Shown here in pieces: positions 35,283 through 46,700 of a DNA stretch of 64,000 nucleotides. The position numbers and the translations under genes are program-made. The stretch is from Ephydatia muelleri (Eukaryota; Porifera; Demospongiae; Spongillida; Spongillidae): NCBI GenBank assembly GCA_013339895.1, contig JABACO010000005.1, forward strand, positions 13,078,805 to 13,142,804, given 5' to 3'. Below the pieces are notes generated by a model. It was not told the DNA's origin and did not search any database. It saw only the letters and a program-made list of their open reading frames with translations. Position 1 is the stretch's first letter; each line of letters begins with the position of its first letter.

Positions 35283-36590
35283 ACAAGGACCGGGCCCCAG
35301 AACCGGTCTTATTCCACCCGAGTGAGCTCTGACAATTGCAGTTCGGCGACAGGGGAGAACATGGATATGGACCCCGGACCACTACGACACCATACCTCGA
35401 ACAAGTATTACTGCAAGCTCTGACCGAACGCATAAGCCGCGCATTGCTAACGAACCCTGTCCCAACATATCAGAGAATGTTACAGCGCGTTTCTCACATG
35501 TTGAATTGGATATTGTATTGTTTCGTTGATAAAATATGTATATCGTTTGTGTTTTTAAAAATAATTTTATGAAGCTTTTATATTCACTAATTGATTGCAT
35601 ACAGTTTGATGTGGTGACACGCACAACAAAGTTTACGTAGGACTGATGTATAGATGAAATGCAACTACGAAGCTTACAAACTGAGGAACGTAACATAAAA
35701 ACAGTGTACCATATGCACATACATAAAAATTGAACAGTCGCCGTCTCACTGCGTTTGAATAATAAATGGGTGTTTTAGAGTGTTGATTGGTAGTTTGCTA
35801 ATTGCTATTCATCGCAAGAAGCTGAAATGAACATGCGTATACCTTCAGGTGATACGTACGGCAGGCTGTCAGTACACACCTAGCCCTGCACCGCCATACA
35901 GTCTCCGATAATGATAAAAGCGGACACAACTATATACGTGTTCTACTGACTTCAAAAAAAAAGGAACGCTTCTAATCTTTTGAATAGGCTTGCAAAATAG
36001 TTAAATACGTTACATGTACATGTATGCATCATGCATATCTGTTGGAGGACAACCATCGCATATCCTAGGATATCGTCCGTGGGATATTGTATCCTAGGAC
36101 ACCTTTTTCCATGCTACGAATTCCGACACTGGTATGTAATTTGACTGATCCATTTATTAGTTCCAAGGTTTTACGGTTTTACCTCAGTGCTTTGTGTGTG
36201 CGTCACCCAGTGTTCTTTGTTTTCACAACATGCTTGTCTTGTCATATAAATCATGTTGAGTTGAACAATTCAAATACATTATACATTTCGTTTAGCTAAC
36301 ATCATCTTGAAGGTTTAAAATCTTATGGACGTGTTTAACTAGCAGTAGAATGCCTTGGCATTGAAACTGACTATCTGATCACACATGCATACATGCATGG
36401 TGTGTGAGTGACATTTGTGAAAAAATATCACATGAAGTTTAGTTTTCCGCATACACTACAAATGAAGCAGATATCAACTGCAAGTTTCACTTTGTAACAG
36501 TACTGGTTAGTATGATAAAGGATGGCATATTTACTGTAATGCTATGAATGCTAAAGAAATATAACAGATCACATGCCATTCAATGACAGT
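33988..36590. other. Intergenic between KDM1B and the Ig/FN3 gene
   Basis: Convergent 3' ends face each other. Contains a right-hand-like terminus (GGGTCTGGGGCCGAGACA, about 34693-34710) next to CGGATGGATTACATCACCGC, the counterpart of the half element at 4146, and a 41-base C run at 35241-35281. The stretch 36350-36590 resembles the 3' flank at 46360-46620 and 62620-62880. No gene seen. Confidence 0.5.
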
Positions 36591-36593
36591 ACT

Positions 36594-39500
36594 CTAATGG
36601 ATCTCAGCAGTGTTTGAGTTCATCTCCATGACATCTCCTGCCACCTTTTTATTAGTGATCACCTCATCATAGGTAGTAGCTGGATTGGAATGTGAACTTG
36701 CTTTGTGGGACCTTCTTGGAATGTAGCAGAGAACAGAAGCCATCAACACTCCCATAGAGAAGGACACCACAAAGGTGACAGAGATTGACACACCAACAGC
36801 TGTACCAAAGGAACCAACTGCAGCAGCTGTGCATGTGTCAGCTGTCAGTGTAGACAAGTTGCTTAGGATTACCAAGTCATGTTGACTTATCATGCCATTC
36901 TATCTAATTATAAATTTGTCTTTGCATGTTTGTGATCAATAACCACTAACAATCTAGCGGGCTTTTAACTATTTTGAAATCCAATATTTACATACAAAAT
37001 GAGCCTGCAGTAGCACAATACCTTATGACTGCATGGTTTATGAATACTCACTGTATACTTTATGCTTACATGACACTGTTGTTGATAGAGTGGTGGTGAC
37101 ATATACTGTATGAAGTGTAGTGGAAGTGGCCCCAACTATTGCTGGTGGTATAGTTGTTGAAAGTGGAGAGGGAGTGGTGCCAACGGATGAGGCTAGTATA
37201 GTTGTTGAAAGTGGAGAGGGGGGTGGTTCCAACGGATGACGCTAGTATAGTTGTTGAAAGTGGAGAGGGAGTGGTTCCAACGGATGACGCTAGTATAGTT
37301 GTTGAAAGTGGAGAGGGAGTGGTTCCAATGGATGACGCTAGTGTAGCTGTTGAAAGTGGAGAGGGAGTGGTTCCAATGGATGACGCTAGTGTAGCTATTG
37401 AAAGTGGAGAGGGAGTGGTGCCAAAGGATGACGCTAGTATAGTTGTTGAAAGTGGAGAGGGAGTGGTTCCAATGGATGACGCTAGTATAGTTGTTGAAAG
37501 TGGAGAGGGAGTGGTTCCAATGGATGACGCTAGTGTAGCTATTGAAAGGGGAGAGGGAGTGGTTCCAACGGATGATGGTAGTGTAATTATTGAAAGTGAA
37601 GAGGAAATAACCTCAACCACTGCTGATGATAGCGATGTGGTTGTTGAAGATTCATTACCTGAGGGAAGGGAGAGGGATATCTTAGCTTGATGTTTATGAC
37701 CTTGAAATTAGACACATGCATCTTCATCAGTAATGTTTGCAAATGCCATGATGCCACAACCTCTTAATTTGTATAAATCCCAATGGGCTCCCAGGAACAG
37801 CTTAAAAGAGGGTTGATGAACCTTTCAAGAAACATCTATTTGAACACTAGCCCTAGCTTGAATAACCGAGTGTGCATTACACTGTTCTTGGTGCATTTTA
37901 ATTGACGGGTAAACTGATCAGTGCATGTATATCCAAAGACTATGTAATGCATTGGAACTGTCACATAAATGGATGCTTATGTACCTGTCGTTCCAGTTAT
38001 TGCTGTAGGATTACTGCTCCCAGCACAATTGATGGCCAGCACTAAGAGGTTGTAGGCTGTGTTAATGGCCAGTCCAGTGAATGAGTATATGCTAGCATTA
38101 GCAGGTAGTGAGATAGGAGTGCTGCCATTGATGCTGACATTGTAGCTGGTGGCAGTGGGAACAGATGCCCAGGTCACTGTTAGTTGGTCTGAATAGTTAC
38201 TGATCACTGATGTAATGGCTGGAGTGTTCGGAGGAACTATAGAGGAAAGAAATTCGTGCGATGATTTCTGAAGCTAACAAGCATATTTTATCAAGTCAGG
38301 TGTGTCCTGTGACATGTGACACATGGGCATTATATAGATATAATTTTTGTACACTCTTATGCTTTAACTGTACAATTGAGCACTTTTTTAATGCCGTTTA
38401 CACATGTGGTAGCTGTGCAAATGAATCTTGCTGCACAAATAGAGTTGTTGGATCCCATAGCCACTCATGCACTGTTAAAAAAAAGTTGTGACCACATCAC
38501 ACACTCCTAACCCCACCGTCACTTTCATTTTTTCAACCTACTTGCCAGCTGTACTTGCAGTGTATCACTGCCAATGAGAGTACCAACAATGCCATCTCTG
38601 CACGTGACTGTGGTTCCATTGAAATATTGAGGAGTAGGTATGGTGAGGACAGTGGTGTAGCATGTTCCACTGATGTTGGTTATCACAGCAGAGAGGCTAC
38701 CACATGATACTGGTACTGTATTGAGTGGTGAAAGTGCTAGTTGTGTCAGTATAATTGTGGAGTTTACAGGAGACCCAGTGCACTGGAAGCCAGACCCTGT
38801 CCACAGTGCTATGGTGATAATGGAACTTGAACTGAGGGCGCATGTGTAGGTGATGATGTCACCAGGACAGAGGAGTGTTCTCATTGGTGGGTAGTTGATG
38901 TTAAAGGATGGACAGGCAGCTGTGTTTGGATAGAAAGGGATCCAGTAGTGCATGACATGTCAGTTACAAAGACATAGGCAGCTTGTAATGTGTGCATATA
39001 AGTTGCACACTGTACACAGAAAAAAAAAAGGAAGGGGGGGGGGGGGGGGGGGGGGGGGTGTGAACTGCACTTTGCGCTTGCTTCACTCCACTTGAGTGAA
39101 GCACTTGCAGGAGTGACGATCATTTTCTGTGGAGTGACGATGATCCCATGGAACTGATTTGCAGTAAAAAAAAAAGGAGGGTGATCTGCCCTCAGCTGTA
39201 CCCTCACTTCACAGGAGTGAGTATATATTAAATAAAATACCTCTGGTAATCCCCTTACATCATCTGAATCAGGAACAGACATGCCTTTGTGGGCAGAAAG
39301 GCTACAGCATTCCTTGCCCATAAAAGCACACAAACCTGGATCACAGCACAAGAAATACAACCTATTGCACTTCACTCACTTTACACATCATCGTAAACAC
39401 AAATGTGTAATTAAAAGGGGAATGCTGAAGGTATTTAATATACGCGCATCCAGCCACTCATATGGGTACCATCTATTACCGGCAACCAAGATACTACTTA

Positions 39501-39898
39501 TACGATATATCATTGAAATGGTTTTTTGTACCTTCTTAATGGATGCAGCATCCATATAAGTTATATGAGCGGCTCAGTATGCATGTCTAGTATTTGTGGA
39601 CAAAATACTAAGCAGCGTCGTGTGTTTTAAAGCTATATATAGGAATTCATCAGTTATATACGTTTCATGTTTGTGATGAAATGGTTATGAATCAAGATGT
39701 CTACAACTTACATGCTACGAGAATCGAGGACACATGCCCCAGTCCTCCAGTAGAACATGATTAATTTCAGTTTCACTTAGTATAGTCGATATCACTGCAT
39801 GCACACCGTATATTACAAATAAGTAGGCAAGCATGTATACGCTTACCATTCGTGGCGCTGGACAGCGTAAGTAAGAAGATGAGATATGACGTCTGCAT
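36594..39898 (-). CDS. Signal peptide-Ig-FN3-mucin stalk-TM cell-surface protein
   Basis: Predicted type I membrane protein, about 505 aa, role unknown; adhesion or recognition would fit. Five exons on the minus strand: 39898-39847 (signal peptide MQTSYLIFLLTLSSATN), 38919-38542 (Ig-like; CPGDIITYTC, ALWTGSGFQC, VPVSCG, NGTTVTC, with NxS/T glycosylation sites), 38236-37985 (FN3; LTVTWASVPTATSYNVSING, YNLLVLAINCAG), 37658-37070 (about eleven 16-aa Ser/Thr/Pro repeats, SPLSTTILASSVGTTP) and 36841-36594 (TM segment GVSISVTFVVSFSMGVLMAS, then CYIPRRSHK and a short acidic tail). Every intron is phase 1, the classic shuffling arrangement. One extra G in a six-G run at about 37214-37219 shifts the stalk frame; exon phase requires its removal, so it is a sequencing slip or a real lesion. 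The stalk and TM exons are paralogous to 46701-48635. Confidence 0.82.
39034..39058. repeat. Poly-G tract in intron 1 of the Ig/FN3 gene
   Basis: 25 consecutive G (C on the transcribed strand), next to an A run. Confidence 0.95.
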
Positions 39899-39989
39899 TT
39901 GGTATAGCTACAAGAATGTAACTATGCAGATGATGGGTCGTGGGTATTTATACTCACTATAATGGGTGTGGCCAAGCTATTGATCAAGG

Positions 39990-40040
39990 TAGTCTCGGTC
40001 CCAGACCCTCTACCGGTTAGAGGGTCTGGGACCGAGACTA
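39990..40040. mobile_element. 51-bp palindromic MITE sharing the RecQ-element terminus
   Basis: TAGTCTCGGTCCCAGACCC at the left is mirrored at the right (GGGTCTGGGACCGAGACTA), leaving only a central CTCTACCGGTTAGAG. Flanking 9-mers share only the last six bases TCAAGG, a partly decayed duplication. It looks like two termini of the element A/B family with everything else deleted. Confidence 0.65.
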
Positions 40041-40059
40041 ATGTCAAGGCAGCGGGTAC

Positions 40060-40920
40060 CTGACCGTGCTCAGACGGTACAATCACACAAAACAAAACGC
40101 GTAGAATCATCTTGGAATCATTGCGTGATTGAACAGTAAAAATGTTCAATCACACATAAAAATCCTTTATAAAATCAAAACTTTATTCGACCCTTTAGCG
40201 TTGCGCAATGCGGTCAGTCACGTGGGCAAGCCATTTGTTATAGTCCAGTAAGGCACAGTGATATGCAATGATTTATGGCAACGTTTGCAGCGAAAATGAC
40301 CTACCTTAAGTGAAGAACGTGATTTCTTCTCAGTCTTGCTCGCGTTTGTTTCCGGCTAGAACTACATGCACGATTAGTATAAAGCTGGAGTCGAAGTAAA
40401 GGAATTTTAAAATGTGCTGATGACAATAGGACACCGGTGCAAAAGGCATCGAGAGCTCACCCTCTCGATGTACGTAAGTAGGTCGTGTCACTTGAAACAA
40501 AAAATGATCGGAACGTTTTGGGTTGCTAGATCTGGTTCCGGCAGCGAATGGTAGCCTACATGCTTACTGACAAACGCTCTTGTCCTTTGTATATGGTCCG
40601 GACACATTAATTTGCTTTAATGCTGTATGAATGCTCCTTCTGCATGTGCTAATGTGTAAAGGTGTCTAACTGGGCGTCCCACTTCTGGGCCCCGTCATGC
40701 CTCTATACACACTAGTTGACGGAATACAGTTTGGTGTGCCCATCAGGCCAGGTCTGGGACCAATTTTTCGCTGGCTGACCTTGGGTGCGACCAGACATGC
40801 CACTACCATGACACGGTCATGGTGAGTGGAGGACATGCAGCCATGAGATTTCAGCAATGCATTCTATTTATAGACTCTTGGGAAGTACTGGAATTGTTAC
40901 ACTCTCTGATTATGTACAGT
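40060..40920. other. Intergenic upstream of the Ig/FN3 gene
   Basis: No gene recognised. Presumably includes the promoter of the minus-strand Ig/FN3 gene just right of 39898. Confidence 0.45.
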
Positions 40921-40929
40921 GTCTTACTC

Positions 40930-41400
40930 TTTGCCATGGATCGTCTCAGGCACATAGGATACTGGGTAAGCATGTCACAGGATGAAGTAACATTGCAAAG
41001 AATGCACAACCTGTCAACAAAACAATCAGCGGCACCATTCAGAGCCCCACTGGTCAGTGTACCGACTGGCAGACCATGGCAAATGTTAGCAGTAGATATC
41101 TTGGAAGTGCCAGAAGGTACCAGTTAGTGATCCAGGACTACTTCACCAAGTGGGCAGAGGCCAGGCCTATACCAAACCATGCAGGAATTGATAGAGGTTT
41201 TTGCTACTTACGGAGTCCTAGACATTATACATTGAATTTCAGATCAAGGCCGAAATTTTAAGAGTGCTGTATTTCACCAAACCCGATAAAGGATTTGGAG
41301 TACACAAATCGGAGAAGAAAAATGCCAACTAAAAATCCAATCATACCACGGCATATCACTCACAAGGTGATGGGATGGTAGAGCGAATGAATCGCAACAT
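40930..41400 (+). pseudogene. Ty3/gypsy-type integrase relic
   Basis: Pieces of an LTR-retrotransposon integrase are readable across frames: RLRHIGYWVSM and MHNLSTKQSAAPFRAPL (zinc-binding region, Cys lost), RPWQMLAVDILEVPEG (first catalytic Asp), QDYFTKWAEARPIPN, DQGRNFKSAVFHQ (second Asp region) and GDGMVERMNR (Glu). At least three frameshifts separate them. No LTRs or other pol domains are seen nearby. Confidence 0.75.
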
Positions 41401-42678
41401 ATGTTCAGAAGAAAGAAGAGTGGGAAAAGTACCTTCCACTCCATGCATACATATTGTCTGCATTGTAATTAGTTGTGTTAAAGATTGAACCAAATAACAA
41501 CACTGGCCACGGGTTGATTATTGCACTTCCTTTTTCATGAGACAGGTATGTATGTTCTGCTTTAGATTATCAAAATATGGAAAATGCTCTTGCGCATATA
41601 TTTTATTTTTCCATTCAAGGCAAAGGTATCACTGTGATGTTATTATCATGTGTCATTTAGCGGCATTATGCTTAAGGTACACTTTCTATGCTTCTGTACA
41701 ATGTTCTTTCGTAGCGATACATCTAATGACAAAAAGCTTTAAAGGTTTGAACCTACATTTCATAATAGACAATAAACAAACATTTGGGATTAAAATCTTG
41801 AAAAAACATGCCCTTTTCGCAGAAACGATCCATTTGTAGTATAGTTTTGCGGTGTTAGTTTTAGCTATGATGTTTATCATAAATAAAAATACACTACAAG
41901 AAAATTCGACTATAATACCTAGATGCTTCAGCAGGTACACAAAGATAATGGTATTTTGAGTGACACCTTTTAATTTGAATGCAAATGACAATAATTTTCC
42001 TTCCTTTATGCCATAACTTCTGATCAATTAAGCTGCTGCAAGCAAACACATGGTGGCAGTCAGTCATGGAGTAGATGATAAAGCTGATGTCTTGAAGTAC
42101 TCATGCAGTTCAAAGAACATTTTGTGCCATTAGCTTATTCCAACAACCTGTGATATGTTTATGAATGTGCATTGAATTGGTCTTTAACCATCCTTTTATG
42201 GTTTGTTGTTTTAGATAAATGCAATTGATTCGGCGTGCACTATGGTTTAAACTAGCGGTACTGTGCTCGCGTACTGAGACAAAAATAAAAAATAATAATA
42301 AAAAAACAAATTAAAAAAAGTCTCATGCATGCAGTCGGGAGAAAAAGAAATTCAAACCAGTCCCTATAGTCTTTCTTAATTCGCACGTGCCAAAAGCCAC
42401 GCTGCATGTACGCGCATAATACACAAATGCCTACGATCTATCAAAATTCAACCATTGTTCGTCAGGTTGAGTCTACCTCCTCGTATTCCCTGGATGTACA
42501 AATATTTAGACGGACCGTATTCCCTAGGGAGTTGGGTCCGTCACCCGAACCGAAAATTGTCCCGCCCGTAAAGCTTACAAGTAAATAAAAACATTCTACA
42601 AGTAAATAAAACATTCTCTATCCAAGAAAGTTAGTGGCATTAGGCCTGAAAGGCAAGGTGGTGTAAAAGAATGGATCA
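41401..42678. other. Intergenic, AT-rich, no gene recognised
   Basis: No convincing coding sequence or repeat apart from A-rich stretches near 42280-42320. Confidence 0.45.
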
Positions 42679-42679
42679 A

Positions 42680-42839
42680 AACAAGATTTGACTGGAATGG
42701 GACTGGGACTGGGTAAAATGAACTAGGCCTATATTTAGCACACTCAGTACATCTACAAAAGTGCATGCTGATGCCAGAGTGTGCTAAATATAGGCCTAGT
42801 TCATTTTACCAGGTCCCCTGATTCCAGTCAAATCTTGTT
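42680..42839. repeat. Inverted repeat (about 62-bp arms)
   Basis: GGTAAAATGAACTAGGCCTA at about 42711 is mirrored at about 42790-42810; the arms extend to CAAGATTTGACTGGAAT on the left and ATTCCAGTCAAATCTTG on the right. Probably a small MITE. Confidence 0.75.
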
Positions 42840-42930
42840 GATGATGATGGTAGTGCATGTGGCTTTTGAAGGTGGAGAGGTAATGGACCCAACTGCTGAT
42901 GATGGTAGTGTGGTTGTTGCGGAGGTCCTG
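42837..42930 (-). pseudogene. Orphan fragment of a mucin-stalk exon
   Basis: On the minus strand it reads TTLPSSAVGSITSPPSKA, the same Ser/Thr/Pro unit as the stalk exon at 47265-48635. Only about two units are left, with no TM exon nearby. Confidence 0.6.
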
Positions 42931-43372
42931 GGCCCTGGAGGTCGCGCACGCAGTTTTGCGATTGAACAATACAGCAACGGTCTGATTCCGCGATCGAACA
43001 TTGATTCCATTCCACGACCAACAACGATCCAATTCCGCTACCGTACAGCAGCCCATTGTCTTCTGCGATCGAACAATGATCTATTTTTGGGACCGAACAA
43101 CGGGCCGTTTTTCCCAATCGACCAGCCAAACGTACTATGGGATACCTTGCATGTCGTCATAAGTATTATTTATAATAGACAATAATTAATAATACGTATG
43201 GTTCGCAGAGACGATTCGGTACTAGTAGTCGACCGTATATAAGATAGCGTAAGATGTGTTATCATTGCATGTGTTCCGCTAGCACTGAAAAATAATTCCA
43301 TGAACAACCAAAGAATTGATTAAACTGCGATAGGAAAACCAAATGGATTTCGTGTAGGTTGGCGTCTTTATG

Positions 43373-43884
43373 CAGCCCATAAGCACCTATGACGTATTTA
43401 TACGGCCCATAAGCACCTATGATGTATTTATGCAGCCCATAAGCACCTATGACAGCCCATAAGCACCTATGGCGTATTTATGCAGCCCATAAGCACCTTA
43501 TGACGTATTTATACAGCCCATAAGCATCTATATGCATGGGCGTACGCGGGGGGGGTCGATGGGTTCGAACGACCCCCCCCCCCCTCCCCTATGCGAGGTC
43601 ACCTTCACCATTGGAATTTTTTTTTCATATCGCGTACTAGTATTTTACATACATGTACGCAAAGTACTATTGCGCGCTTACGCTGTACCGGTAATGACGT
43701 AAATTAATAACTTTGCCTCACGTCACACGTGTTCAAAATGTTCAAAATGGAATAACACTCAAAACATATATTAAGGTCACCTATTAACAAAATTCGACCC
43801 CCCCCCCCCCCCCCCCCCCCCCCCCCACTTCCCGAAGGCTGCGTACGCCCATGATATGGCGTATCTATACAGCCCATAAGCACC
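43373..43884. repeat. About 30-bp tandem satellite split by a MITE
   Basis: CAGCCCATAAGCACCTATGA plus CGTATTTAT(G/A) repeats at 43373-43531; one more unit appears at 43870-43886 beyond an inserted element. Confidence 0.85.
43535..43853. mobile_element. 319-bp MITE with 13-bp TIRs and 5-bp TSD
   Basis: Ends are CATGGGCGTACGC and its exact reverse complement; ATATG flanks both sides (43530-43534 and 43854-43858). Contains C runs, the largest at 43798-43826. Confidence 0.75.
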
Positions 43885-43889
43885 AAATA

Positions 43890-44469
43890 ATATCTCTGAG
43901 TATTACAAACTCATAACGCATTACTGCTTAGGTATTGTGCTCGACGTTACCTGACCCCTAAAGGCACACTGCGGATTTATTCTGAAGCGTATTAGTACAA
44001 TCACCGTTCTTCAAAACCGTTCCTAACTCATGACGAAAGGAAGAAGACGACGACCAAGGAGAATTTTTGGACTGGCGTGAGAACCGGCACGAACATTTTT
44101 CACACTGTTTTGTGACATGAAACCAATGTGAAACTGCTCATTTTTGTGTTGTCATTCGATCGCGACAAAGAGATAAGCAATCCGTTTTCTTAATGCATGG
44201 CATTCGTTAATTCTGCATCAACCCTATATGGAACCTCGCTGACGCAGGTTTCGATACACTGCGGTACCATATGCATGTATTATAGTCCCCACACTATGAC
44301 CGTACACACTGTATACAGAAGTTGAATAGTACATAACCCGCACAAATATGTTAATTTATCCCAACCCGTTAAATATTTTCATAACAGTCCACTTTTTGAT
44401 TAGCAGGAAATTAACAAAAATATCATTAGTATTAGTATGAACCCGTGTGTTGTTCAGTATTTATAGTCT
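43890..44469. other. Intergenic, no gene seen
   Basis: No coding or repeat feature recognised. Confidence 0.45.
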
Positions 44470-44634
44470 GCTACAGTGTAGCCTCGTCCCCAGGCCGTCA
44501 ATTGAAGTTTAGGAAAAAGACGGCCTGGTAGCTATTGCCACTATGTTAGTGCGCATGCGCTGGCCATTACCTGAAAAACACGTAATCGTATACTTAGCTT
44601 GTAAACCGTTCCGTAAACCGTTCCGCGCGAAGCA

Positions 44635-44940
44635 ATGGCAGAATTTCAGGAAGCGTTGGCCTATTCTCTTCTATGTGTGAACCAACAGAACCTTGTACTG
44701 AAAGCGAAGCAGGAGGAAGCACTGTTTCATTTGTACAACGGTCGAGATGTGTTCGCTTGGTTTCCTACAGGTTACGGTTTGTTTCCAACTTGTACCGTTC
44801 TTATTGGACTTTAAAATGAACCACACCACTGTTCCACAAGTGGAACGAAGTGTGGTTCTAGTTATCTCACCACTCGTTTCCCTGATGGTCGACCAGGTAT
44901 CTGGGTTACAGAGGAGGGGTGTACCTGCTAATGAAACAAG
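44635..44940 (+). pseudogene. RecQ-type helicase N-terminal fragment of element B
   Basis: MAEFQEALAYSLLCVNQQNL, LKAKQEEALFHLYNGRDVFA and WFPTGYG (Q-motif and start of Walker A) are followed after a break by VLVISPLVSLMVDQVSGLQR (motif Ia region) in another frame. The GK of Walker A, the DEAH box and the whole second RecA lobe are missing. Confidence 0.75.
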
Positions 44941-44989
44941 TACATGTACTATTAATTCATGTTTTGTCTTAAAGCTGTCGCAATCAGGA

Positions 44990-45371
44990 TAAGTAAGCCT
45001 TCTTCCAGGGTGCTCAGGAGTCAGCCGCTTAGCCCCTGGTCTACACTGCCTAGTCTGAGGAGATGCCCCAGGACCACTTGAATCCTTAGTTCTCTTATTT
45101 GTAACCTGGACTTGTGAATTACTACCAGAGGCAGTGAGAGTGGGGTCTTTGTTCTTTTCGTAAGTAGCCTTGGCTGTTGTTCTAAAATACTCTCTTGACA
45201 TAAGTTTGTTTTTGCAAGGTATGCAAATGAACCATCCTCAGAAGCCACTGGGACATCGGCAACCTTGCTGAGCCTGTTTGCAAGATCTGATGCCAAAGAT
45301 TCCCTTGAAAAAAGTGCGACACAATGTGTACGAGACAAAACACTGTCACAAATCCTACAAGACTTTGACAT
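44990..45371 (-). pseudogene. Cys-rich zinc-finger-like gene of element B
   Basis: Starts MSKSCRICDSVLSRTHCVAL with a CxxC at the same position as MNHCKVCS in element A, followed by a helical region (SLASDLANRLSKVADVPV). The second CxxC is not preserved in this frame. It reads inward from the right terminus. Confidence 0.45.
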
Positions 45372-45605
45372 CGTATATGTTTACGCGTCACGTGTGCGAT
45401 GTTTTTAATTTTATTCATAAACAAAACCTTAACGAGGCAGACCGGATATGAGTTAGCTTACGGAACGGTTTACAAGCTAAGTATACGATTACGTGTTTTT
45501 CAGGTAATGGCCAGCGCATGCGCACTAACATAGTGGCAATAGCTACCAGGCCGTCTTTTTTCCTAAACTTCAATTGACGGCCTGGGGACGAGGCTAGCTA
45601 CAGTG

Positions 45606-45961
45606 GCATGCATATATGCATTCACTAATTCATACGTATACATGCATGTATACATATATATATGGTGTCCATATATGCAAAATTTCGGCATACATGTATA
45701 TGTGCATGATGTTGTACTCATAAAGACAAGACTGAATAGCTCATGCAATGAGAGAGTGAGAGAGAGGAGGGAGAGGAGAGGGGGAGAGAGAGAGGAGGAG
45801 GAGAGGAGAGGAGAGAGGGAGAGAAAGGAGGGAGAGAGAGGAGGGAGAGAGAGGAGGGAGAGAGAGGGAGAGAAAGAATGTATGGAGATGACCACAGGTC
45901 AGTGAAGGGGTGCGGTTGAGAGTCAGGTTCAGTAAATTATGAGGTGTTGCTAGCCGGAATA

Positions 45962-45994
<33 letters not shown>

Positions 45995-46340
45995 GGGGGG
46001 TGCTTGATTGTATACAGTGCATTGATAGAGTACTTGGTGCATGTGCTAATGGTTGTGGGTTGTCAACTATATGACAACATCATGTTGCTTGGTGTGTGTG
46101 TGTGTGTGTGCTGTGTGTGAGATATGATGATCCCGTGGGGGTATCACACAGTGTACAATTGGAGCCTTGTCACTTTTGTTTTCACACTCAGATTGGAAAA
46201 ATATTATTGTGTATAGCTTAAGTTTTCCCAATGCAATTGAGAACATCTTATCATTGCCGGCTATTGTGTGGAACTATAGGTGCATTGTCAAAAAAATGTT
46301 TGTTCCTTATGTTAAGTAACTAGTATATGCAAATATAAAT
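45606..46340. other. Intergenic; GA and TG repeats
   Basis: A (GAGAGG)n purine tract at 45750-45870 and TG runs at 45963-45991 and 46092-46108. An AATAAA on the minus strand (46344-46349) could be the polyadenylation signal of the minus-strand gene that ends at 46701. Confidence 0.5.
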
Positions 46341-46700
46341 CATTTTATTTGTGTTCAGTTGTGAGCTTTTGGGTATACCATGCCCTATCTTTTCATATAA
46401 TGCGCCAAAGAAGCATTGGCATTGAAATTGTCTTACCATTTCACAAAAACACATGTATGGTGGTGTGAGTACCATTTGCAAGCTAAAAAATAATTCATTT
46501 TCTCACGCAAATAGAGCAGCATATCAACTGAAAGACTTGCCTATATATGAACCTGTTGGTAGCAATACTGGCTAAATACAATGCATAAAGTTAATGCAGT
46601 AGCAGGAAAGCTATGACATCTATAATGATATATGCACTTCAAAAGAAATTGAATTCACAGATGACATTACATGCTATACATGTAATGATTGTGAGCTTGA

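Larger units (their letters stand above)
44479..45596. mobile_element. DNA transposon of the RecQ/zinc-finger family (element B)
   Basis: Begins TAGCCTCGTCCCCAGGCCGT and ends with its complement; TIRs run about 125-150 bp. An exact 9-bp duplication GCTACAGTG flanks it (44470-44478, 45597-45605). As in element A, each terminus carries an inner inverted repeat (CCAGGCCGTC ... GACGGCCTGG). A RecQ-like N-terminus reads inward from the left end and a Cys-rich gene reads inward from the right end: the same gene order as element A in opposite orientation. Confidence 0.87.
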
